A stretch of 42,995 bases of DNA from assembly GCA_903895595.1 (NCBI GenBank), contig CAITUP010000047.1:1-42995 (forward strand), read 5' to 3'. The translations under genes and the position numbers were made by a program. Shown here piece by piece: positions 32,296 to 39,827 of the stretch; position 1 is the stretch's first letter, and each line of letters starts with the position of its first letter. The notes under the pieces are model-generated. The model did not search any database. It was not told where the DNA came from and saw only the letters and a program-made list of their open reading frames with translations. The DNA is from an uncultured Acetobacteraceae bacterium. Lineage in GTDB: Bacteria; Pseudomonadota; Alphaproteobacteria; Acetobacterales; Acetobacteraceae.

Positions 32296-34661
32296 ACGAC
32301 ATGCTCCCGACCTCGATCGCGCAGGACCGCAAGATCGCCATCCTGAAACAGATCGAGAAGAAACTGCTCTGGCTGTCCGCGTGGACGATCCATAACGCCA
32401 ACCATATCCGGCCCAACCGGGACGGGTTGAAGGTGGGCGGGCATCAGGCGTCGTGCGCGTCCTCGATCTCGATCCTGACGGCGCTGTATATGCAGATCGC
32501 GCGGCCGCAGGACCGGATCGCGGTGAAGCCGCATGCCGGGCCGGTGTTCCATGCCATCAACTATTTGTTCGGGCGGCAGACCGCCGAGAAGCTGAAAGGG
32601 CTGCGCCAGATGGGGGGCATTCAGCCCTACCCGTCGCGGGTGAAGGACGGGGGCGAGGTCGATTTCTCCACCGGGTCGGTCGGGCTGGGCGTTGCGATGA
32701 CCAGTTTCTCGGCGCTGATGGCCGATTACGTGCGGCTGCACGGGCTGGGGCGGTCGGACCTGCCGGCCGGGCGGCACATCGCCATCGCCGGCGACGCCGA
32801 ACTGGATGAGGGCAACATCTACGAGGCCCTATTGGAAGGCTGGAAGCACGATGTCCGCAACGTCTGGTGGGTGATCGACTACAACCGCCAGAGTTTGGAT
32901 TCCGTCGTCCCCGACCGGTTGTTCGGCCGGATCGAGGGCCTGTTCCGCGACATGGGCTGGCACTGCGTCACCATCAAATACGGCCGCAAGCTGGAAGCGG
33001 CGTTCCAGCGCGACGGCGGCGAGCTGTTGCAACGCTGGATCGAGGATTGCCCCAACAGCCTGTATTCCGCGCTGACCTTCCAGGGCGGCGCGGCGTGGCG
33101 GCAGACTCTGCTGGCGGAACTGGGGCGGACTCCGGCGCGCGGCATTATCGACTCGTTCGACGATGCGGGGCTGGCGGAGTTGATGACGAACCTCGGCGGG
33201 CACGATGTCGATGTCATGATCGAGGCCATGCGGGAAGCCGATGCGGATGGCGATCAACCGACCTGTTTCATTGCGTACACGATCAAAGGCATGGGCCTGC
33301 CCTTCGCCGGGCATAAGGACAATCATGCCGGGCTGATGAGCAAGGAGCAGATGGAACAATTCCGTCGCGACATGAACATCCGGCCCGGGCACGAGTGGGA
33401 TTTGGCGGAAGGTCTGGAACTTTCCGAAGCCGATCTGCGGGAATTCCTGGCGGCCTGCCCGTTCGCGACGCCATTGACGCCGGAAGGGCGCTTCCTCAGC
33501 GCGCCGATGGTGCATGTGCCGGCGACGCTGCCGGTGCAGAAACTGGCCGGGCGGAAAATGTCCACGCAAGGCGGGTTCGGCGATATTCTGGCGGAGATCG
33601 GGCGCGGCCAGGGGGATTTGAAGGACCTCGCGGCGCATATCATGACGACCAGCCCGGATGTGACGGTTTCGACCAACCTCGGGCCGTGGGTGAACCGGCG
33701 GGGGATTTTCGACCGGCATACCCGCAACGATGTTTTCCGGGACGCGAAGCTGGCCTCGGCGCAGCGGTGGGGGATGTCGCCGGCGGGGCAACATATCGAA
33801 CTCGGCATCGCGGAGCAGAACCTTTTCCTCCTGCTGGGTGCGGCTGGTTTGGCGCCTTCGATGACGGGGGCGCGGGTTTTACCGATCGGAACGGTGTACG
33901 ATCCGTTCGTCAATCGCGGGTTGGATGCGCTGCTGTACGCCTGTTACCAGGATGCGCGGTTTTTGCTCGTTTCGACGCCGTCGGGGATTACCCTGGCGCC
34001 GGAGGGCGGGCAGCATCAGTCCATCAACACGCCGCTGATCGGAATGAGTACGGATCGGTTGGCGAGCTTCGAACCGACATATGTCGACGAACTGGCGATC
34101 CTGATGCGCCATGCGTTCGATCATATGCAACGGCCGGACGGATCGGCGGTTTGGCTGCGGTTGTCGACGCGGACGCTGGATCAAAAGGACCGGGTTTTGG
34201 ACCCCGCGGCCGTCATTGCTGGTGCGCACTGGATCGTTCCCCCGGCGGAGGGTGCTCGCATTGCCCTGGCCTATCAGGGGCCGATCGCGCCGGAGGTGGA
34301 AGCGGCGTTTACCGAAGTCGTGGCCGAGGAACCGGGGGCCGGGCTGCTGGCGGTGACATCGCCGGATCGGTTGCACGCGGGGTGGCTCGGGGCGATGCGC
34401 GGGCGGCGGACGGGTTCGCCGGGGGCCGTGTCGCATATCGAGCGGTTGCTGGCGCCTCTGGCCCCCGGCGCGGCGCTGGTGACGGTGCTGGACGGGCATC
34501 CGGCGGCGCATGCGTGGCTGGGATCGGTGCGGGGGCAGCGGGTCGTGCCGCTGGGGCCGGACCGGTTCGGGCAGACCGGGGATTTGCCGGATTTATATGC
34601 GGAATATGGGGTGGATACGGACGCGATTTTGGATGCTTGCGCGCAGGCGTTGCTGGGGTGA
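32292..34661 (+). CDS. AceE-like homodimeric 2-oxoacid dehydrogenase E1 / transketolase-family protein
   Basis: 789 residues. The thiamine-diphosphate domain (about 30-330) has GGHQASCASSISILTALYMQ and GDAELDEGNIYEALLEGWKH with ...NRQSLDS, the GDG...N cofactor motif in AceE form. The pyrimidine domain (about 440-620) has ELGIAEQNLFLLLGAAGL. A transketolase C-terminal domain follows. It is about 100 residues shorter than E. coli AceE, as in alphaproteobacterial relatives usually labelled transketolase. No E2 or E3 gene is adjacent, so the true substrate is uncertain. It starts with ATGA overlapping the Uma2 stop and is followed by a family A repeat. Confidence 0.86.
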   Translation: MNDMLPTSIAQDRKIAILKQIEKKLLWLSAWTIHNANHIRPNRDGLKVGGHQASCASSISILTALYMQIARPQDRIAVKPHAGPVFHAINYLFGRQTAEKLKGLRQMGGIQPYPSRVKDGGEVDFSTGSVGLGVAMTSFSALMADYVRLHGLGRSDLPAGRHIAIAGDAELDEGNIYEALLEGWKHDVRNVWWVIDYNRQSLDSVVPDRLFGRIEGLFRDMGWHCVTIKYGRKLEAAFQRDGGELLQRWIEDCPNSLYSALTFQGGAAWRQTLLAELGRTPARGIIDSFDDAGLAELMTNLGGHDVDVMIEAMREADADGDQPTCFIAYTIKGMGLPFAGHKDNHAGLMSKEQMEQFRRDMNIRPGHEWDLAEGLELSEADLREFLAACPFATPLTPEGRFLSAPMVHVPATLPVQKLAGRKMSTQGGFGDILAEIGRGQGDLKDLAAHIMTTSPDVTVSTNLGPWVNRRGIFDRHTRNDVFRDAKLASAQRWGMSPAGQHIELGIAEQNLFLLLGAAGLAPSMTGARVLPIGTVYDPFVNRGLDALLYACYQDARFLLVSTPSGITLAPEGGQHQSINTPLIGMSTDRLASFEPTYVDELAILMRHAFDHMQRPDGSAVWLRLSTRTLDQKDRVLDPAAVIAGAHWIVPPAEGARIALAYQGPIAPEVEAAFTEVVAEEPGAGLLAVTSPDRLHAGWLGAMRGRRTGSPGAVSHIERLLAPLAPGAALVTVLDGHPAAHAWLGSVRGQRVVPLGPDRFGQTGDLPDLYAEYGVDTDAILDACAQALLG

Positions 34662-34670
34662 TTGCACCAT

Positions 34671-34744
34671 CGTCATGGTTGGGCTTGACCCGGCCAACTT
34701 TATCCCATTGGCCTGAGGTGGTCGGGTCAAGCCCGACCATGACG
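34671..34744. repeat. Palindromic intergenic repeat, family A, copy 3
   Basis: Starts CGTCATGGTTGGGC and ends CCCGACCATGACG, with the central segment CCAACTTTATCCCATTGGCC close to copy 2 at 4129. It lies between the convergent AceE-like and SDR genes and fills nearly all the gap, so it probably also ends transcription. Confidence 0.85.
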
Positions 34745-34748
34745 GTTG

Positions 34749-35489
34749 CTACAGAAAACTCATCCCACCGTTCAACTGAATTGTCTGCCCGGTCATATAT
34801 CCGTTCCCCATGACCATCAGTACCGCCTGCGCCACTTCCTCGCTGGTGCCGAAACGGCCCATGGGGATGCGCGCGGGGGACGATGCGACACCCGACCGGA
34901 CCATGTCGGTTTCGATCAGCGACGGCGACACCGCGTTCACCGTGACACCTTCCTTGACCAAACGCGCGGCGTAGCCTCGGGTGAGGCCCTCCATCCCGGC
35001 TTTCGACGCGTTGTAGTGCAGGCCGACGCCCCCTGCCCCGCGCGCGGCGCCCGACGAAATATTGACGATCCGGCCCCATTTCTGCGCCCGCATGTGCGGC
35101 AGCACCGCTTTCGTGCACAGAAACGCGGATTTTAAATTCACCGCGATGGTGGTGTCGAACTCTTCCTCGGTCAGATCGTCGATGCCGCGAATAATCGCCA
35201 AACCGGCATTATTCACCAACACATCGATCGGACCGAGTTCGGCGGACACGCGCGTCACCATATCGGTAACCTCCGCCGAAACCGAAACATCCGCGCGGAC
35301 CGCGACGGCGCGGCGGCCCATCGCCTGGATATCGGTGACGACGGACAGAGCTTCGACGACGCGTTCGCGGTAATTCACCGCCACCGACGCCCCGGCCTCG
35401 GCCAGCGCAACCGCAATCGCTCGGCCGATACCCCGCGACGCCCCGGTAACCAGGGCGACGCGGTTGTTCAGATCGGGCAGCAAACTCAC
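34749..35489 (-). CDS. Short-chain dehydrogenase/reductase, FabG-like
   Basis: A 246-residue SDR. Cofactor motif TGASRGIG is near 15-22, with NNAG at about 93-96, catalytic Ser in IVNISSGAA, and the Y-x-x-x-K pair in HYNASKAGMEG. The late PMGRFGTSEEVAQAVLMVM and LNGGMSFL are typical of FabG-like 3-oxoacyl reductases. It lies 6 bp downstream of the luciferase-like gene on minus, so probably in one operon. The substrate is not known, and FabG proper is usually in a fatty-acid cluster, so a catabolic role is likelier. Confidence 0.91.
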   Translation of the reverse strand: MSLLPDLNNRVALVTGASRGIGRAIAVALAEAGASVAVNYRERVVEALSVVTDIQAMGRRAVAVRADVSVSAEVTDMVTRVSAELGPIDVLVNNAGLAIIRGIDDLTEEEFDTTIAVNLKSAFLCTKAVLPHMRAQKWGRIVNISSGAARGAGGVGLHYNASKAGMEGLTRGYAARLVKEGVTVNAVSPSLIETDMVRSGVASSPARIPMGRFGTSEEVAQAVLMVMGNGYMTGQTIQLNGGMSFL

Positions 35490-35495
35490 CCGGCG

Positions 35496-36740
35496 TTATT
35501 CCGCCGCCGCGCGTTGAGCCTGCATATTGTGCGGCATGTAATTGACGCTGACGGGCTGGTTCGTTTCGAACGGGCTCTTCAGGTCCATTTCCTTGGCCAT
35601 TTCGCGCACGGCCGGGAAGACTTCCTCGCCCAGCAGGCGGATGCAGGTCTTCGCGTCCTGGTGCGACACGGTGCCGTCGTTGCCCCAGAAGGCCAGAATG
35701 CCCGGACGGGTTTCTTCCAGAAGCAGGCGCAGCTTGGCGATGACCTGCTTGGGCGTGCCGGCGATGATCATCAGTTCGTCCATCTGCTTTTCCAGCGCCG
35801 GGCGGTAGCGCGGGCTGGTGGAGCGGCCGGTGGCGAATTCCACGAAGGCGCGGCGATTTTCCGGGCTGCCGTAGCCGGCCGGCGTGCTCCACACCGGATG
35901 CGCGAGGCCAGTGAACTCGCCCTGCATCCACATGAACTGGCGGGCGTTTTCGATGGCTTTTTCTTCGGTCTCCGCCACATGGATCTGCTTCAGCAGGCCG
36001 TGATAGTCGGGGCCGCCTTTGTAACCGGCTTCCAGCGCGTGCTTGTCATACAGGTCCCAAATCTGGCGGGTACGCTCGACCGGGGTGTTCAGCGCGATGT
36101 AGGGATAGCCGTGCTGCGCGGCCCAGACGATGGTTTCCTTGCTGATGACGCCGGGAATCCAGATGCGGGGGTGCGGCTTCTGCAGCGGCACGGTCCAGGG
36201 GTTCACAACGCGGTTTTGATAGTGCGTGCCCTCCCACCGGAACGGGCCGGGGGTGGTCCAGGACTTCACGATGAGGTCGTGCGCTTCCTGGAAACGCTCC
36301 CGGTTGAAAGCGGGGTTGATGCCGCCGGCCAGCTGTTCCTGGCCGCCGCCGCGGACGAAGCCGGACACCAGACGGCCCTTCGACAGCATGTCGATCATCG
36401 ACAGCTCTTCCGACAACTGCACCGGGTTGTCCCACGCCGGCAGCGGATTGCCAAGCATGACGATTTTGCAATTTTTGGTGGCGGCGGCGAGGGCGGAGGC
36501 GAAAATATTCGCGCGGGCCTGCATGCAGAACGGGGCATTATGATGCTCGTTCAGCATAATGCCGTCGATGCCGAGCTCATCGGCGAGGATGTAGTGTTCG
36601 AGGTACTCGTTATAAAGGCGACTGCCCTGGACGGGGTCGAAGTGCTTGTTGGAGAACATCAGCGCGGTCGCGCCGTAATCGAGGCCGGCTTTGGCGTCGT
36701 AGGCCGACATCGGCTGTTCGGTGAAATACATCAGATGCAT
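35496..36740 (-). CDS. Luciferase-like (LLM-class) flavin-dependent oxidoreductase
   Basis: A 414-residue TIM-barrel flavoenzyme. LADELGIDGIMLNEHHNAPF, LGNPLPAWDNPVQLSEELSMIDMLSKGRLVSGF and VRGGGQEQLAGGIN carry the luciferase-family pattern. It probably oxidises a substrate with FMNH2 and oxygen supplied by a separate reductase; none is adjacent. AAAGGAG lies 8 bases before ATG 36740; the frame runs on to 37094 as shadow. It heads a unit with the SDR gene. Confidence 0.91.
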   Translation of the reverse strand: MHLMYFTEQPMSAYDAKAGLDYGATALMFSNKHFDPVQGSRLYNEYLEHYILADELGIDGIMLNEHHNAPFCMQARANIFASALAAATKNCKIVMLGNPLPAWDNPVQLSEELSMIDMLSKGRLVSGFVRGGGQEQLAGGINPAFNRERFQEAHDLIVKSWTTPGPFRWEGTHYQNRVVNPWTVPLQKPHPRIWIPGVISKETIVWAAQHGYPYIALNTPVERTRQIWDLYDKHALEAGYKGGPDYHGLLKQIHVAETEEKAIENARQFMWMQGEFTGLAHPVWSTPAGYGSPENRRAFVEFATGRSTSPRYRPALEKQMDELMIIAGTPKQVIAKLRLLLEETRPGILAFWGNDGTVSHQDAKTCIRLLGEEVFPAVREMAKEMDLKSPFETNQPVSVNYMPHNMQAQRAAAE

Positions 36741-36916
36741 GGCGGTCTCCTTTAGCTTTCCCAGGGGGCGTTCCGGATTGGGCGGCGTTTGGAGGGATGG
36801 TAGACCCCGGTCGGCCAAGGGGCAAGTTTGGTTCGGCGGCGCGCCGCTTAGGTTACCGAACGCGTGAGACACCCCGCCCGTCGAGTGCCGCATACCCCGA
36901 GGCAACCTTGCTTTAC

Positions 36917-37010
36917 CGTCATGGTCCGCGAATGCGGACCACCCACGACCCGCGGTTCGGGGCTCGATAAAGTCGTGGGTGGCGGGCCTTCGCCCTCCCA
37001 GACGATTACG
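36917..37010. repeat. Palindromic intergenic repeat, family C
   Basis: Begins CGTCATGGTCCGCGAATGCG, with arms CCACCCACGAC and GTCGTGGGTGG enclosing a loop of about 22 bases. It ends in a degenerate ACGATTACGG-like arm. It shares the outer CGTCATGG end with family A but has different inner arms. It lies in the gap between the luciferase-like start (36740) and the peroxiredoxin-like stop (37006), touching that stop. The rest of the gap, 36741-36916, should hold the promoter of the luciferase-like gene. Confidence 0.7.
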
Positions 37011-37677
37011 GCGAAAGGCGGCGCAGGGCGTCCAGGGTCGTCTCCGGCTCCGGCCGTGTCGTATAATCCGGATCGGCATCGACCGATCGGACAATACCCT
37101 CTTTATCGAGGACGAACCGGGACGGCACCGGCAGGCGCCACAGATCGTCGCCGTTGAATTTCACCAGATCGACACCGATCTTTTTGTAGACCTCGATCAG
37201 TTCGTCCGGCAACGGCATCGCGACTCCGAAACTTTCCGCGACACCGTTGCCGGCGTCGTGAAGAATGTCGAAATCCAGTTTCAGTTTTGCCTTCAAGTCC
37301 GCCAAAAACACCGGCAATTGCGGCGAAACGACGATCAATTCGGCTCCGAGCGCGCGGATGGATGGTAGCACTGCATTCAAAGCATACAGCTCTGATCTAC
37401 AGTACGGTCACCATTGGCCCCGGAAATACGACACGACCAGCGGCCCGCGCGCCAGCAATCCGGCGGACGCGACGATCGCACCGTCCTGATTGGGCAAGGA
37501 GAACGCGGGCGCCGCCGTACCGACGGCGGGCATGCGTGTGCGAAAATCCGATTCCTGCTGCGCTTTGGTGACCTTGTGCATGACCGCCAGCAGTGGCGGC
37601 GGGATACGGCCGGGCTTGGTGCCGTCCCCCTCCGCGCCCAGGCGGATTGCCGCCAGTTCTTCGGTTAGCGTTGCCAT
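37006..37677 (-). CDS. Candidate selenoprotein: peroxiredoxin-like AhpC/TSA protein with in-frame TGA (Sec90)
   Basis: A 223-codon gene interrupted only by TGA at 37410-37408, codon 90. Upstream: MATLTEELAAIRLGAEG... then VVSYFRGQW. Downstream: PYCRSELYALNAVLPSIRAL through ...LDALRRLSP. The paralogue at 4840-5475 reads FFRGDWCPFCKETL, so TGA falls exactly on the first active-site Cys, giving W-U-P-Y-C (C93 intact). The frame has no other stop, ends normally at TAA, and begins with AGGAGG before ATG 37677. A hairpin follows the TGA at SECIS distance. Without Sec insertion the product stops at 89 residues, before the redox motif. A nonsense mutation or sequencing error is the alternative. The selA, selB, selC and selD genes are not in this window. 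It is probably a thiol or peroxide reductase. Confidence 0.75.
37365..37400 (-). promoter_or_regulatory. SECIS-like hairpin downstream of the in-frame TGA
   Basis: On the minus strand, CTGTAT pairs with ATGCAG (6 bp with one G-T pair) around loop GCTTTGA. An outer GTAG/CTAC stem closes it across an uneven internal loop. The apical loop starts 24 bases after the TGA and has a G at its first position. Bacterial SECIS elements have their loop about 16-37 bases after UGA with a G in the first two loop bases. It lies wholly inside the coding frame, as bacterial SECIS do. It is folded by eye only. Confidence 0.5.
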
Positions 37678-37772
37678 TCGACCTCCTGTTGTTGCAAGCG
37701 CCGGCGTCGATGGGTGCGCGGCGCTGTCGCTACCCTGACCGAGGCCGGCATGCGGCGCAATCGTTATGTCGC

Positions 37773-38555
37773 TTACGCGATGAGCGCCGACAATGCCGGC
37801 CAAGCGGCTGCGCCATTGACGCGAAAGGTTTCGACGACGGCGGGCGGGATAAAGGCGGTCACCGCGCGCTTAAACGCCGGGCGGGCCTGGATTTTCTCCA
37901 GCCAGGCTTTGGCGCGCGGCCGGGCGGCGATGAGCGGGCCCATGCCGAGGTGGTCGATACGGGTCAAGAATGGGACGACGGCGGTGTCGGCGGTGCTGAA
38001 CGACGCGCCCGCCAGGTACGGGGTTTCCGCCAGTTGCGCCTCCATTTCGTCCAGCAGACGGACGTAGCACCCGACGGCGGCTTTCATCTCCGGCGCCGCC
38101 ACGCCGTGATCCAGCACGCTCTGCCGCAGCGCTCGGCGGGCCGGATCGGCGATGGCGGCGACGAGGGCGGCCAGCTCCTCCTTCGGCTTTTGCAACAGTG
38201 CCGGCCGGAACGCGATCGCATAGGTCAGAACGCCGGTGAAGGGATGCACCTCATCGATCGTCTTGTCCCACAGGCGCGCGCGGGCGCGGTCGCGCGGGGC
38301 GGCGGGACGCAGCGGGGATTCGGGAAAAACCTCATCCAGATATTCCGCGATGACACTGGATTCGCGCAACGCGAACCCGTCGTGCACCAAGGTCGGCACC
38401 TGCCCCATGCGATTGAGCGCGCGGTACTCCGGCCGGTGCTGCCCGCCGTTGAACAGGTCGACGGGATGGCTGGTCCAGGTCAGGCCCTTTTCCTCCAGCA
38501 CGAGGCGGGCGCGTTCGGACGCGGTGGAGACGGGGCCGTGATGGAGTTCGAGCAT
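37773..38555 (-). CDS. Glutathione S-transferase
   Basis: A 260-residue cytoplasmic protein. The thioredoxin-like N-domain (about 1-80) has GPVSTASERARLVLEEKGL, where S10 or a nearby Ser is the likely thiolate-activating residue. VPTLVHDGFALRESSVIAEYLDE supplies the cis-Pro and the glutathione-contact ES pair. An all-helical C-domain (about 90-250) follows with FSTADTAVVPFLTRID, the N-capping Asp motif. It conjugates or isomerises electrophiles with glutathione. It is 95 bp upstream of the candidate selenoprotein on the same strand, so a shared redox role is possible. Confidence 0.9.
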   Translation of the reverse strand: MLELHHGPVSTASERARLVLEEKGLTWTSHPVDLFNGGQHRPEYRALNRMGQVPTLVHDGFALRESSVIAEYLDEVFPESPLRPAAPRDRARARLWDKTIDEVHPFTGVLTYAIAFRPALLQKPKEELAALVAAIADPARRALRQSVLDHGVAAPEMKAAVGCYVRLLDEMEAQLAETPYLAGASFSTADTAVVPFLTRIDHLGMGPLIAARPRAKAWLEKIQARPAFKRAVTAFIPPAVVETFRVNGAAAWPALSALIA

Positions 38556-38579
38556 TCGTTGTGTCTCCGTTCGATGGCG

Positions 38580-39035
38580 TCAGGCCAGGTTTCGCATCAG
38601 TGCCGCGACGGCTTCGGGCGAGGCGCCGGCAATGCGGGCGTTGGGGCGCGGCGCGTCGGGGATGGAAATGGTCATGCTGTCCATGGCGTTGTAATCCCAG
38701 GCATCGTGCATGCCGCCGAAGATAATGTCGATCGGTGCTCCGGCGGCGCCGACCTTTGCGTTACCGGGGATCAGGGCCGGTCCGGCGCCAGCGCCTTTGC
38801 GCATGGCCAGACCGATACGGACATGGATCATCGCCGCGCCGTGTTCCAGGTCTCCATCGGTTCCGACCAGGGCTGCTTTGCCGTAGCCGATGGGTTTCGC
38901 GTCGCCGAGCGCGTTCATAACCCGAGCGGTCAGGATTTCCCCCACGGCCACGGACAGGTCCACGAGATCGGTGAAATCGTCGATGGCGGGTTTACCGGCG
39001 TGCGGTTTTATCCGCCCTTGATCGACACCCGCCAA
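38580..39035 (-). pseudogene. N-terminally truncated DUF1185 (amino-acid-synthesis family) remnant
   Basis: The frame carries the family core: AIDDFTDLVDLSVAVGEIL, IGYGKAALVGTDGDLEHGAA, GPALIPGNAKVGAAGAPIDI and SISIPDAPRPNARIAG-like end segments. As I recall, whole members are about 190 residues and have some 45 more residues at the N-terminus (VRKIVTIVEE-like). Here similarity begins where the TauD-type gene stops (39008), and the missing part would have to lie inside that gene. No ATG is in place; TTG 39035 is the best start and has no ribosome binding site. It is either a remnant from a deletion or a shortened gene still read through from TauD. Confidence 0.55.
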
Positions 39036-39817
39036 TGAATTCTGTCCTGTTCGGGCGGGTAATCGCCGGCGGCCTTGTGATAGGAACAGCGGTTGTCCCA
39101 GATCACCACATCGCCTTTGTTCCACTTGTGCCGATATTGGGCATCCGGCTGGATCATGCAGGTTTCCAGTTCCGCGATCAGATCGGCGCTTTCCTGGGGT
39201 TCGGCGCCGACGATAAAGCGAATTTTCCGCGGGTCGAAATAGAGCGATTTGCGGCCGGTTTCCGGGTGGGTGCGGACGATGGGATGCTCGACCGGGGGTT
39301 TGCCGCGATCTTCCGGGTTCAGCAGCGCGGGGTTGCCGCCGAAGGCGCCGTTGACGCCCTCCATCCGTTGTTTCAGCCGTTGCGGCATGGCGTCGTAAGC
39401 GGCGTAGCCGTTGGCGAAGAACGTGTCGCCGCCTTGGTCCGGGATCGCCAGCGCGTAGAGCTGGGTGGCCTTGAAGGGGACGGCGTCGTAGGCGCCATCG
39501 GTGTGCCAGCCCTCGGCGCCTCGGCCGTAAATGTCCATGTTCAGGCTGCCGTCGGGGCGGAATTTGTTGACGCCGAGCAGGGTTATTTCGGGATGGTTTG
39601 GGTGGCGGGTGGATTTGGAGGGGTGGGGGACGATGGTGCCGAAACGTTCGCTGTATTTTACGAACTCGGGGATGGTCAGGTCCTGGCCGGTGACGACCAG
39701 GACGTTGTGGTCCAGCCATGCCCGGTAGATTTTGGCGAATTGTTCGTCGGTCAAGGCTTTGACGTCCACGTCGGAGATTTTCACGCCGATCCGGGGGCCT
39801 TGGGGCTGGATTTTCAT
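39008..39817 (-). CDS. TauD/TfdA-family Fe(II)/2-oxoglutarate dioxygenase (2)
   Basis: A 269-residue oxygenase. Iron ligands are H105 and D107 (AEGWHTDGAYD) and H247 (DNRCSYHKAAGDYP), with 2-oxoglutarate arginine R263 in IHWRVSIKGG. RFGTIVPHPS and the GGDTFFANGYAAYDAMP strand fit the fold. It is shorter than the oxygenase at 20044 and only distantly similar. AAGGAG lies before ATG 39817. It sits 10 bp after a VOC protein and directly ahead of the DUF1185 remnant, pointing to an organic-compound degradation operon. Substrate unknown. Confidence 0.91.
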   Translation of the reverse strand: MKIQPQGPRIGVKISDVDVKALTDEQFAKIYRAWLDHNVLVVTGQDLTIPEFVKYSERFGTIVPHPSKSTRHPNHPEITLLGVNKFRPDGSLNMDIYGRGAEGWHTDGAYDAVPFKATQLYALAIPDQGGDTFFANGYAAYDAMPQRLKQRMEGVNGAFGGNPALLNPEDRGKPPVEHPIVRTHPETGRKSLYFDPRKIRFIVGAEPQESADLIAELETCMIQPDAQYRHKWNKGDVVIWDNRCSYHKAAGDYPPEQDRIHWRVSIKGG

Positions 39818-39827
39818 GGGACGCTCC

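Noticed and set aside
37006-37380. Second half of the peroxiredoxin-like gene as a separate protein starting at TTG 37380
   Set aside because: It would begin inside the thioredoxin fold after the redox motif, has no ribosome binding site, and stays in frame with the first half across a single TGA.
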